Made by a program: the position numbers and the translations under genes | In this document: positions 1 to 6,432 of the stretch, piece by piece | Numbering within the stretch: the stretch's first letter is position 1 | Layout of the letters: each line of letters starts with the position of its first letter | Source of the DNA: CAZIGM01 sp964538675 | GTDB lineage: Bacteria; Bacillota; Bacilli; Tepidibacillales; Tepidibacillaceae | Assembly (NCBI GenBank): GCA_964538675.1 | Contig: CAZIGM010000041.1 | Span: forward strand, 1-14,908 | Reading direction: 5' to 3' | DNA: 14,908 nt | Notes under the pieces: model-generated | Databases searched by the model: none | What the model was told of the DNA's origin: nothing | The model's input: only the letters and a program-made list of their open reading frames with translations

Positions 1-232
1 GCAATCATAAAAGCGAATTTTAAGTATATCATTATAGCATCAGAAACATTAAAAACGTTCCATTCAATATTTTCCATTGCTGGGCTTGCTCTAAAAAAAT
101 CTATTACAGGCTGAGTTACAAAAAAAAACCAATAATGAAAGTAACAATAAAAAATATTAAAATAGCAAATATTCTATGCCTTAACTCTTTAATATGACCA
201 ACTAATGACATTTTTCCTTTTTCAGTGCCCAT
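1..232 (-). pseudogene. tatC: TatC N-terminal part, frameshifted and cut by the window edge
   Basis: This gene resembles TatC, the polytopic membrane receptor of the twin-arginine translocase. The ATG at 232-230 opens a frame reading MGTEKGKMSLVGHIKELRHR followed by a first membrane segment, which ends at a TAA (118-116) after 38 residues. Moving by one base inside the run of nine T (minus strand, plus positions 120-128) restores an open frame to the window edge. That frame reads through VTQPVIDFF and SDAIMIYLKFAFMI, which fits the start of Bacillus-type TatC (MSLLEHIAELRKRL, then LTDPLYVFMQFAFIIG from memory). A tenth T would mend it. An AAGGGG site lies at 249-244, 11 nt upstream; an internal ATG at 211 is an alternative start. 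The family assignment is strong. Whether the gene is dead, mis-sequenced or rescued by slippage cannot be decided here. Confidence 0.85.
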
Positions 233-258
233 TTTTATGCAATCCCCTTCTTTTCATT

Positions 259-624
259 ATATAGCCGAACTTTATTCAGGTGGAGTTTTTCACCTAAAGG
301 TATAAGGGCAACTAAAATTTGCGCTGCGTTTAAACTTGCGTAAATCAAGTTTTCTTTAACTCCATCTGAATTCTAGCACTCGAGAGTACAAGTCACGCTA
401 TAATGCTAAAGCATTTAGTCGTGCTATGCACACAAGTAGTAACCCATAGTTGCTAATTCAAGAGCACAAGTGACGCTAAGACACTAAAGTGTCAAGTCGT
501 CCTATGTGAGACTTATCCTAAATTCATTCTCCCCCACTTAACATAGCGAAACTTGGGAACTTTATTTCCTTAGTGAGACTTGTGCACTTTGTGTGTAAGT
601 GGAGGTCTAATCATATCTGAATTA
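259..624 (-). repeat. Modular hairpin repeat, copy 1 (two cassettes)
   Basis: This is the longest of three related palindrome-rich elements and fills the rex-tatC spacer. On the plus strand it opens with AGCCGAACTTTATTCAGG (263-280). A long closing stem pairs ATTCAGGTGGAGTT with AACTCCATCTGAAT (ending at 371); inside it lies a hairpin AAACTTG/CAAGTTT (332-338 with 346-352). Two cassettes follow. The first (377-428) has AATGCT-AA-AGCATT at 402-415 inside CACG/CGTG. The second (429-506) has GACACT-AA-AGTGTC at 480-493 inside GACG/CGTC. The last module (507-624) is closed by CCACTTA (534-540) with TAAGTGG (596-602) around an imperfect GGAA/TTCC hairpin. No ORF in it looks protein-like. The borders are inferred from comparison of the three copies. 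Strand is given as that of the flanking genes. Confidence 0.9.
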
Positions 625-661
625 AATATTATTCTTCGTTTCTTTAATCATTATCTACTTT

Positions 662-1300
662 CTAATCATCAACATTATTTTTTAAATAATATACTAAAGT
701 TTGTAACTCAACTGTCAAATCTATATTATGTACACGTATATTTGCTGGCGCAGTTAGTATTGAAGGTGTAAAATTTAAAATCCCTTTAACTCCAGCTTCT
801 ACAACCCTATCAGTCATCATTTGTGCAACATTAGCTGGAACAGTTAATATTGCAACTTCTACTCGAAATAATTTAACTACTTCTTCCAATTTTTCAATAT
901 TATAAACAGATATTCCCTCAATTTCATGATTTATTTTAGTTAAATCATTATCAAAAGCTGCAACTATCTTCATATTACGACTTCTGTAAAAATTATAATG
1001 AAGTAATGCTGTACCTAAATTACCTGCTCCAATAATTATTACATTAGTAATTTCATCATGTTTTAAAAAATCTCGCAAAAAGTTAAGTAAATAACTGACA
1101 TTATAACCATAACCTTTTTTGCCTAATTCGCCAAGATAAGAAAAATCTCTTCTAATTGTGGCTGAATCAATTTGTAATTCTTTACTTAATTGGGTCGATG
1201 AAACCCTTTGTTTTCCCATCAAATGTAATTTCTCAAAATATCTATAATATAGAGGTAATCTTTTAGCTGTTACTTTTGGTATTTTATTTTCCTGTGTCAT
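662..1300 (-). CDS. rex: Redox-sensing transcriptional repressor Rex
   Basis: Rex senses the cytoplasmic NADH/NAD+ ratio and represses fermentation and respiration genes when NAD+ dominates. The 212-residue product has the usual family length. Residues 1-75 form the winged-helix DNA-binding domain, with the recognition segment IDSATIRRDFSYLG at about 44-57. The Rossmann fold follows, with the dinucleotide loop GAGNLG at 91-96 and the acidic residue after the second strand in AAFDND (about D117). The C-terminal helix expected for domain-swapped dimers is present. The ATG at 1300 has an AGGAGAAG site 8-9 nt upstream. The gene lies between 5-formyltetrahydrofolate cyclo-ligase and tatC, each spacer holding a copy of the hairpin repeat. 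The alcohol dehydrogenase at 11740-12900 is a typical Rex-regulated type of gene, but I found no convincing Rex operator in front of it or of rex. Confidence 0.97.
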   Translation of the reverse strand: MTQENKIPKVTAKRLPLYYRYFEKLHLMGKQRVSSTQLSKELQIDSATIRRDFSYLGELGKKGYGYNVSYLLNFLRDFLKHDEITNVIIIGAGNLGTALLHYNFYRSRNMKIVAAFDNDLTKINHEIEGISVYNIEKLEEVVKLFRVEVAILTVPANVAQMMTDRVVEAGVKGILNFTPSILTAPANIRVHNIDLTVELQTLVYYLKNNVDD

Positions 1301-1380
1301 AAATTATCTTCTCCTAAACCTTGCTAAATGAATATTATTTGATATTTCTATATAATTATTACCACTACTAGAATTTGTTA

Positions 1381-1600
1381 ATAAAGCCGAACTTTATTCA
1401 GATGGAGTTTTAACTCCACCTGAATTCTAGTACTCAAGAGTACAAGTGACGCTAAGACACTAAAGTGTCAAGTCGTCCTATGTGAGACTTATCCTAAATT
1501 CATTTTTTCCCACTTAACATAGCACGACTTAATGCTTTAGCATTATTGCGTGACTTGCACACTTTGTGTGTAAGTGGGAGTCTTATCATATCTGGATAAA
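1381..1600 (-). repeat. Modular hairpin repeat, copy 2 (one cassette)
   Basis: This is the shortest copy, in the spacer between rex and the cyclo-ligase gene. The left stem ATTCAGATGGAGTT (1396-1409) pairs directly with AACTCCACCTGAAT (1412-1425) across a TT loop, so the inner segment of about 75 bp seen in copies 1 and 3 is absent. The single cassette (1431-1482) has GACACT-AA-AGTGTC (1456-1469) framed by GACG (1448-1451) and CGTC (1474-1477); a perfect GTACTC/GAGTAC hairpin (1430-1443) spans its left boundary. The last module is closed by CCCACTTA (1509-1516) and TAAGTGGG (1571-1578). It encloses AATGCT-TT-AGCATT (1531-1544) between CACG and CGTG, and CACAC/GTGTG (1558-1570). ATAAA occurs at both ends (1381-1385, 1596-1600). 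The right end overlaps the 3' end of the cyclo-ligase CDS. Confidence 0.92.
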
Positions 1601-2179
1601 TAATGTCTGCTCATCTGTTACTATTTTATCTAGGGCATAATCATGGTCTAATATCGGCAAATCTTTTACTACCTGAAAATTAAAGGCAACCCCAATTTTG
1701 TACAAAGAGGTGTTACATTTTACAAGAAATCTATCATAATAACCTCCACCATAACCAATACGGTATCCGTTATAATCAAATACAACTCCCGGAATTAATA
1801 CTACCTCAATATCTGTAATAGGAAAAGGCTTTTTTTTATGTATAACGGGCTCAAGTATCCCGAAATTCCCAATTTCTAATTCTTCCCAAGATCCTATTCT
1901 ATAGAAACACATTTGTTTTGTAGTTGAATCTGTCTTTGGGACTAATACATTTTTATTCAAATACCAAGCTTTTTCTATAACCTTACGTATATCCACTTCA
2001 CTTCTACTTGGAATATAAACTAATATATTTTTTGCATTTTGAAAATATAAACTATTTATTATCTTATTTGAAATTAAGTTTGAAAACTTCTTTGCATTAT
2101 TCCTATCCAATTCATCTCTCAATTTAATAAATTTTTTTCTTATTTCATTTTTTCTTTTATAAATCTCATTATTAGACAT
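1586..2179 (-). CDS. fau: 5-formyltetrahydrofolate cyclo-ligase
   Basis: This enzyme (5,10-methenyltetrahydrofolate synthetase) uses ATP to convert 5-formyltetrahydrofolate to 5,10-methenyltetrahydrofolate, recycling a storage or inhibitory folate in the cytoplasm. The 197-residue product is of family length. It shows the N-terminal basic helix RKKFIKLRDEL, the strand-turn IPSRSEVDIR, and the diagnostic C-terminal run GVVFDYNGYRIGYGGGYYDR, which holds the nucleotide-binding glycines and the conserved YYDRFL. The ATG at 2179 has a GTGGAG site about 10 nt upstream. The last four residues (FIQI) and the TGA stop lie inside the right end of hairpin-repeat copy 2, so the C terminus was probably altered by insertion. 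The gene is divergent from the ABC-F gene across about 110 bp. Confidence 0.95.
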   Translation of the reverse strand: MSNNEIYKRKNEIRKKFIKLRDELDRNNAKKFSNLISNKIINSLYFQNAKNILVYIPSRSEVDIRKVIEKAWYLNKNVLVPKTDSTTKQMCFYRIGSWEELEIGNFGILEPVIHKKKPFPITDIEVVLIPGVVFDYNGYRIGYGGGYYDRFLVKCNTSLYKIGVAFNFQVVKDLPILDHDYALDKIVTDEQTLFIQI

Positions 2180-2206
2180 TATTCGATTACTCCACTCTTA
2201 AAATTC

Positions 2207-2234
2207 TTGATTAATTAATATTAAATACTATACA
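2207..2234 (+). promoter_or_regulatory. Candidate promoter for the ABC-F gene
   Basis: TTGATT at 2207-2212 and TATACA at 2229-2234 are separated by 16 bp and read toward the ABC-F start at 2290. Each box matches four of six consensus bases. The region is so AT-rich that chance matches are likely, and a TATAAT at 2246-2251 without a matching -35 is also present. The same spacer must hold the promoter of the divergent cyclo-ligase gene, which I could not place. Confidence 0.3.
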
Positions 2235-2276
2235 CTAAAAAATATTATAATAAAAATTATTTCTTAAAAATACATT

Positions 2277-2283
2277 AGGGGTG
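2277..2283 (+). promoter_or_regulatory. Ribosome binding site that moves the ABC-F start to TTG 2290
   Basis: AGGGGTG covers the first possible start codon (GTG 2281) and sits 6 nt before TTG 2290. This spacing, together with the family's usual N terminus (M-I-x-L-Q), favours the TTG. Confidence 0.7.
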
Positions 2284-2289
2284 TCTTAT

Positions 2290-4209
2290 TTGATTATTTT
2301 ACAAACAATCGATGTAACAAAATCTTTCGGTATAGAAACTATTCTATCTGATATTAATATACAAATCCATACAAATGATTGTATAGGTTTGGTTGGACTA
2401 AATGGTGCTGGTAAGTCTACACTTGTAAAAATAATTACATCTAATATCCCTTATGATAATGGTGAAGTGCAATTTGCTAAGGATATTAGAATTGGCTACT
2501 TAGCACAAAATAGTGGGGTTAATACTGAAAATACTATATGGGATGAAATGAAACTTGTTTTTTCAAATTTTATAAACCAAGAAAAAATTATTAGAAATTT
2601 AGAAAAAAAAATGTCTGATCCTGCTTATTTAAATAATCCCAAAAAATATGAAAAATTAATGGACGAATATTCTAGGCTTACAGATTCATTTAAAGATTCT
2701 GGCGGATATTCATACGAGGCAAAAATAAGAGGAGTATTGCATGGCCTTGGTTTTAACAACATAGATTATTATTCTCAATATATAAAAACTTTGAGTGGTG
2801 GACAAAAAACAAGATTAGCTATGGCTAAATTATTACTAGAGGAACCTGAATTGCTAATTTTAGATGAACCAACAAATTATCTAGATATAGAAACACTAAC
2901 CTGGTTAGAGAGTTATTTGAAATCATACGTAGGTGCTATTCTTATAGTTTCTCATGATCGATTCTTTCTCGATTCACTTGTCAATATAATCTATGAAATT
3001 GATAATACAAAGATATTTAAATATAGTGGGAACTATAGCCAATATATAGAACAAAAAAACTTCAATATAGAACAACAAATCGAACAATTCACAAAACAAC
3101 AAAATGAAATAAAGAAATTAGAAGAATTTATTCAAAAAAATATTTCAAGAGCTTCTACAACACGTAGAGCTCAAAGCAAAAGAAAAGTTTTAGAAAAAAT
3201 GGAGATAACAAAAAAACCAAGCAGATATAAAAATGCATCATTTTCTTTTAATACGGAATCACAAAGCGGAAAAAATGTTCTTATGGTAAGTAATTTAGCT
3301 ATGAGTTTTAATAATAAAGTTGTATTTGATAAAGTATCCTTTAATATTAGTAAACAAGAAAGAGTTTCCCTTATTGGAGCAAATGGTACTGGTAAATCTA
3401 CTTTATTAAAACTTATATATAATAAACTGGAACCTTCCTTTGGAGATATTGAATTTGGATCTAATATCAAAATAGGATATTATGATCAAGAACAAGAAAG
3501 TCTAAACCCAAGTAAAAGTATTATTAATGAGTTGTGGGATGTGTATCCCGACTTAACGGAGAATGAAATTAGAACAGTATTAGGAAACTTTTTATTTGTT
3601 AACGAAGAAGTTTATAAAAAAATCAGAAATTTAAGTGGTGGCGAAAAAGCTAGAGTTACCCTAGCAAAACTTATGTTAAAAAATGCGAATTTTTTGCTTT
3701 TAGATGAACCTACTAATCATCTAGATACTTATAGTAGAGAAGTATTAGAAAATGCTCTAATCGCATATACTGGAACAATTCTATTTGTGTCTCATGACAG
3801 ATATTTCTTAAATCGTGTTTCAACAAGAACTATTGAGTTATCATCATCAGGTATCACTAACTATCTTGGAAATTATGATTACTATTTAGAAAAAAAAGCT
3901 GAATTTGATGAAGATAAAAATTTGAACACCAGTAAAACTTCTGAAAAAAATGAAAATAATAGATATGCAAAGGAGCGAGAGATAAGAAATTACGAAAGGC
4001 AATTAAGTCGCAAATTAGAATCTATTGAAAACAAAATTCGTGATTTGGAAAAAGAAATTGTAGATATCGAAATGCAATTGACAAAACCAGAAGTATTCTC
4101 TGACCATAAAATTGCTTTTTCAAAAAATGAAGAATTAATTGGACTTAAAGAACAATTAAATAATCATATAAATATGTGGGAAAAAATACAAACGGAGTTA
4201 GAAAATTAA
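2290..4209 (+). CDS. ydiF: ABC-F family ATPase, YdiF-like
   Basis: This is a soluble protein with two ABC ATPase domains and no membrane segments. ABC-F proteins act on the ribosome, in translation factor roles or antibiotic target protection. Counting from the TTG start, the 639 residues hold Walker A GLNGAGKST (about 36-44), signature LSGGQ (168-172) and LILDEPTNYLD. A charged interdomain linker (about 240-330) follows, then Walker A GANGTGKST (363-371), signature LSGGE (448-452) and LLLDEPTNHLD. A basic C-terminal coiled coil covers about the last 100 residues. Length and domain plan fit B. subtilis YdiF, which sits beside tsaD and rex there. It is the only plus-strand gene in the window. 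Its TAA lies in the loop of a shared terminator with the convergent gene. Housekeeping rather than resistance is inferred from the conserved position. Confidence 0.93.
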   Translation: MIILQTIDVTKSFGIETILSDINIQIHTNDCIGLVGLNGAGKSTLVKIITSNIPYDNGEVQFAKDIRIGYLAQNSGVNTENTIWDEMKLVFSNFINQEKIIRNLEKKMSDPAYLNNPKKYEKLMDEYSRLTDSFKDSGGYSYEAKIRGVLHGLGFNNIDYYSQYIKTLSGGQKTRLAMAKLLLEEPELLILDEPTNYLDIETLTWLESYLKSYVGAILIVSHDRFFLDSLVNIIYEIDNTKIFKYSGNYSQYIEQKNFNIEQQIEQFTKQQNEIKKLEEFIQKNISRASTTRRAQSKRKVLEKMEITKKPSRYKNASFSFNTESQSGKNVLMVSNLAMSFNNKVVFDKVSFNISKQERVSLIGANGTGKSTLLKLIYNKLEPSFGDIEFGSNIKIGYYDQEQESLNPSKSIINELWDVYPDLTENEIRTVLGNFLFVNEEVYKKIRNLSGGEKARVTLAKLMLKNANFLLLDEPTNHLDTYSREVLENALIAYTGTILFVSHDRYFLNRVSTRTIELSSSGITNYLGNYDYYLEKKAEFDEDKNLNTSKTSEKNENNRYAKEREIRNYERQLSRKLESIENKIRDLEKEIVDIEMQLTKPEVFSDHKIAFSKNEELIGLKEQLNNHINMWEKIQTELEN

Positions 4210-4234
4210 TTTTCTAGCTCCGTTTGTATTTTTC
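4182..4234. terminator. Bidirectional terminator containing both stop codons
   Basis: An 18-nt left arm (4188-4205) and right arm (4210-4227) pair with only one wobble around the loop TTAA. The hairpin is flanked by AAAAAA on the left and ATTTTT on the right, so each strand reads hairpin then U-tract. The ABC-F TAA (4207-4209) lies in the loop, and the TAG of the opposite gene (4216-4214) lies in the right arm. Confidence 0.93.
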
Positions 4235-6397
4235 AAATAATGCTAAATATAATAAAGGTATTACTAAATACAATATCATTGTTGATGCAGCCACAATACC
4301 AGAGTCATTAAAAAGAAGTGCAATAAAAGCACCTGTAATAATGCCATAAAAAGCATAAAAAATATTCTGATATTCTTTAATTAAGGTTTTTATACTATGT
4401 CTTGGTCTTATAAATAATATTCCTAGAGTAACTAGTGATGTAAGCATTACCTTGCTCCATATAGATACTCTAATTAATTTGTAATTCATTTGTAATTTTC
4501 TTTCTATCGTTTGAGAAACCATTGAGATATCACCATTAGATATTTGACTAATTGCTTTACCAATATGAGTTTGATTTTCTCCTAAATTTATTAAACTAAT
4601 TATTATTAACATTGCTATTGTTGAAAAAATTATCGTAGAAAAGATAAAAATTTTCTTTTTCTGATATTGTAGATTTAAAAACTTATAATATGAAATTCCA
4701 GTTGCAAAGAGAGCAGCAATAGTACCTCCAAAATTTGTCCCTAAAGAAGGTGAAAAAAGTAATATAATAAGCCCAAGAAAAAGTCCAAAGGTAACGGCAA
4801 TTGTTAGTTTGTTTTTTTTAATTTGAAGTAATGCACCCACAAATAATAATGTTGAACCAATATATACCCCCATATATTCATTACCAATTCCGTAATATCT
4901 TGCCCCAATAATTGGGTCATATCCTAAAAAAGATCTTTTCATTAAAGGACTACCTAACATTATATCCATAGAAATCGCAAAAAAAGTAATTGCCCCAATT
5001 ATTAGAAATATATTATTTGGCTTAAAAAAATTTAATAATATACTAAAAATTAGTCCTGTTGCTAATATTAATAACAGATAGATGTACGGATTACTTGGTG
5101 TAAGATATGCGGTAAACAACATAATGATTGGTAGTAACAACATATTAATTAAAACAGTTTTTATCCAAAAGGATTTCCTCTTATAATTTTTTATCCAAAA
5201 AAAAGTCGCGATTATTAGAACAATAACCAGTAATAATATATAATTATATAAAACAGTTGATCTAAGGTTATAGATACTTGCTATATGATTTAGCTCATTT
5301 TGAAGATTTATTTTTGATTTTTGTATACGAATTTCTTCTCCTATCATTGTTGTAGGTTTATTATATATTCCTAAAAAGTTAAGAATGGTTGGAGCTACAT
5401 CAATATTTGCTACAACACCTTCTCTTCTTGTTGTATTTGAAATTAATATATTCCCTTCATGTCCTTTTTTATATATCCAAATCGGTGCTAATAATTCTTT
5501 ATTATTAATAGCTTCCTTGTTAACCATTGGTGATGCAACAATTAATGTTTGATTATCTTGCAAGTTAGTAAAAAAGTAGTTTATAAAGTCACCCATTTCC
5601 TTTAAAATTAGTTGTTTTGTATATATTTCTTGTCCAGCACTCATATATTCACTGAACTGTTCTAATCTGTATAAATCACCTAAATCAAAAACAGCTAAAG
5701 AAACATCTGTATCCATATCTTCTTGCCATCTTTTTAATAAATATGAATAATTAGTTTTTATTCCATAAGGTCTTGTATTATCCTTTTCCAAAGTATTAAC
5801 CCCGACGTCACCATAACTAATACCTTTACTATTCATTGTAATTAAAGGAGCCATACGATTAATTTGAAATGAATCATTATTACCATAAACTCTATGATTA
5901 TAGCCTGCTTCATGAAGAATGTTTCCTAAATTTCCAAATTCAAAACTAAACTTTTGTAAATTTCCTTTTATTAAACTATTAATTGGCAGAAAAATTATTG
6001 CATCATTATCATTACTTGTTATCTCATTCCCAGTTTGTTGAAAATATATATCTTTAGCCTCAAATTGATCTTTTTCTACAATTTCATTTGTCATGTAGGA
6101 TTTACCCATTTCGTCATTTATACCTACACCTCGACACCCTCCACCTATTGTTAAATAACTATTATAATCTGTTCTACTTCCTGCAGAATTTATATTCATT
6201 GCACCTTTAGCTGAATTATTCTCAAGATTTTTAAATCCTGTTATATCTTTATATATGTCTTTGTCATTAAAAGAAAGCTGATTAATGACAACAAGAATAA
6301 CTTGCTCTGTATTTTTATCATTATTGGCATAAGAAAAAGACGATCCTAATAAAATCGCCAATAACGGAACTATGAACCAATAAAATTTATGGTTCAT
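4214..6397 (-). CDS. Exported alkaline-phosphatase-fold protein with polytopic membrane domain
   Basis: The 727-residue protein starts with a signal peptide or anchor (about 1-25, ending SFSYANN). An extracytoplasmic domain of about 340 residues looks like the alkaline phosphatase/sulfatase superfamily. It has the opening strand VILVVINQ, GSRTDYNSYLTIGGG (about where the nucleophile loop lies), VFDLGD, and the closing VVANIDVAPTILNFLGI. The C-terminal half holds about 10-11 membrane segments, with a conserved-looking loop GARYYGIGNEYMG between them. The usual metal-binding Asp of the first strand appears as Asn (VINQ), so activity is uncertain. The substrate is unknown; cell-envelope polymer or lipid headgroup processing is a guess from topology. 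It follows the histidine kinase by 35 bp with a GGAAGGATG site, implying co-transcription. Confidence 0.75.
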   Translation of the reverse strand: MNHKFYWFIVPLLAILLGSSFSYANNDKNTEQVILVVINQLSFNDKDIYKDITGFKNLENNSAKGAMNINSAGSRTDYNSYLTIGGGCRGVGINDEMGKSYMTNEIVEKDQFEAKDIYFQQTGNEITSNDNDAIIFLPINSLIKGNLQKFSFEFGNLGNILHEAGYNHRVYGNNDSFQINRMAPLITMNSKGISYGDVGVNTLEKDNTRPYGIKTNYSYLLKRWQEDMDTDVSLAVFDLGDLYRLEQFSEYMSAGQEIYTKQLILKEMGDFINYFFTNLQDNQTLIVASPMVNKEAINNKELLAPIWIYKKGHEGNILISNTTRREGVVANIDVAPTILNFLGIYNKPTTMIGEEIRIQKSKINLQNELNHIASIYNLRSTVLYNYILLLVIVLIIATFFWIKNYKRKSFWIKTVLINMLLLPIIMLFTAYLTPSNPYIYLLLILATGLIFSILLNFFKPNNIFLIIGAITFFAISMDIMLGSPLMKRSFLGYDPIIGARYYGIGNEYMGVYIGSTLLFVGALLQIKKNKLTIAVTFGLFLGLIILLFSPSLGTNFGGTIAALFATGISYYKFLNLQYQKKKIFIFSTIIFSTIAMLIIISLINLGENQTHIGKAISQISNGDISMVSQTIERKLQMNYKLIRVSIWSKVMLTSLVTLGILFIRPRHSIKTLIKEYQNIFYAFYGIITGAFIALLFNDSGIVAASTMILYLVIPLLYLALFEKYKRS

Positions 6398-6432
6398 AAT
6401 AAAAACATCCTTCCGAAAATTATTTATTTATT

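Noticed and set aside
580..771. Plus-strand ORF of 63 codons starting in repeat copy 1 and ending in rex
   Set aside because: It overlaps the rex 3' end antisense, has no ribosome site, and its start lies in repeat sequence.
1374..1384. Possible Rex half-site TTGTTAAT upstream of rex
   Set aside because: The second half of the expected palindrome (TTAACAA) is absent; single TTGTTAA words are common in AT-rich DNA.
1396..1425. Closing stem of the repeat as an intrinsic terminator
   Set aside because: The stem is strong, but no U-tract follows on either strand.
259..1600. Repeats as a CRISPR array
   Set aside because: There are no regularly spaced identical short repeats with unique spacers; the units are hairpin modules of variable length and spacing.
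3171..3470. Minus-strand ORF of 99 codons inside the ABC-F gene
   Set aside because: It is antisense to the linker and second ATPase domain of a clear gene, with no independent signals.
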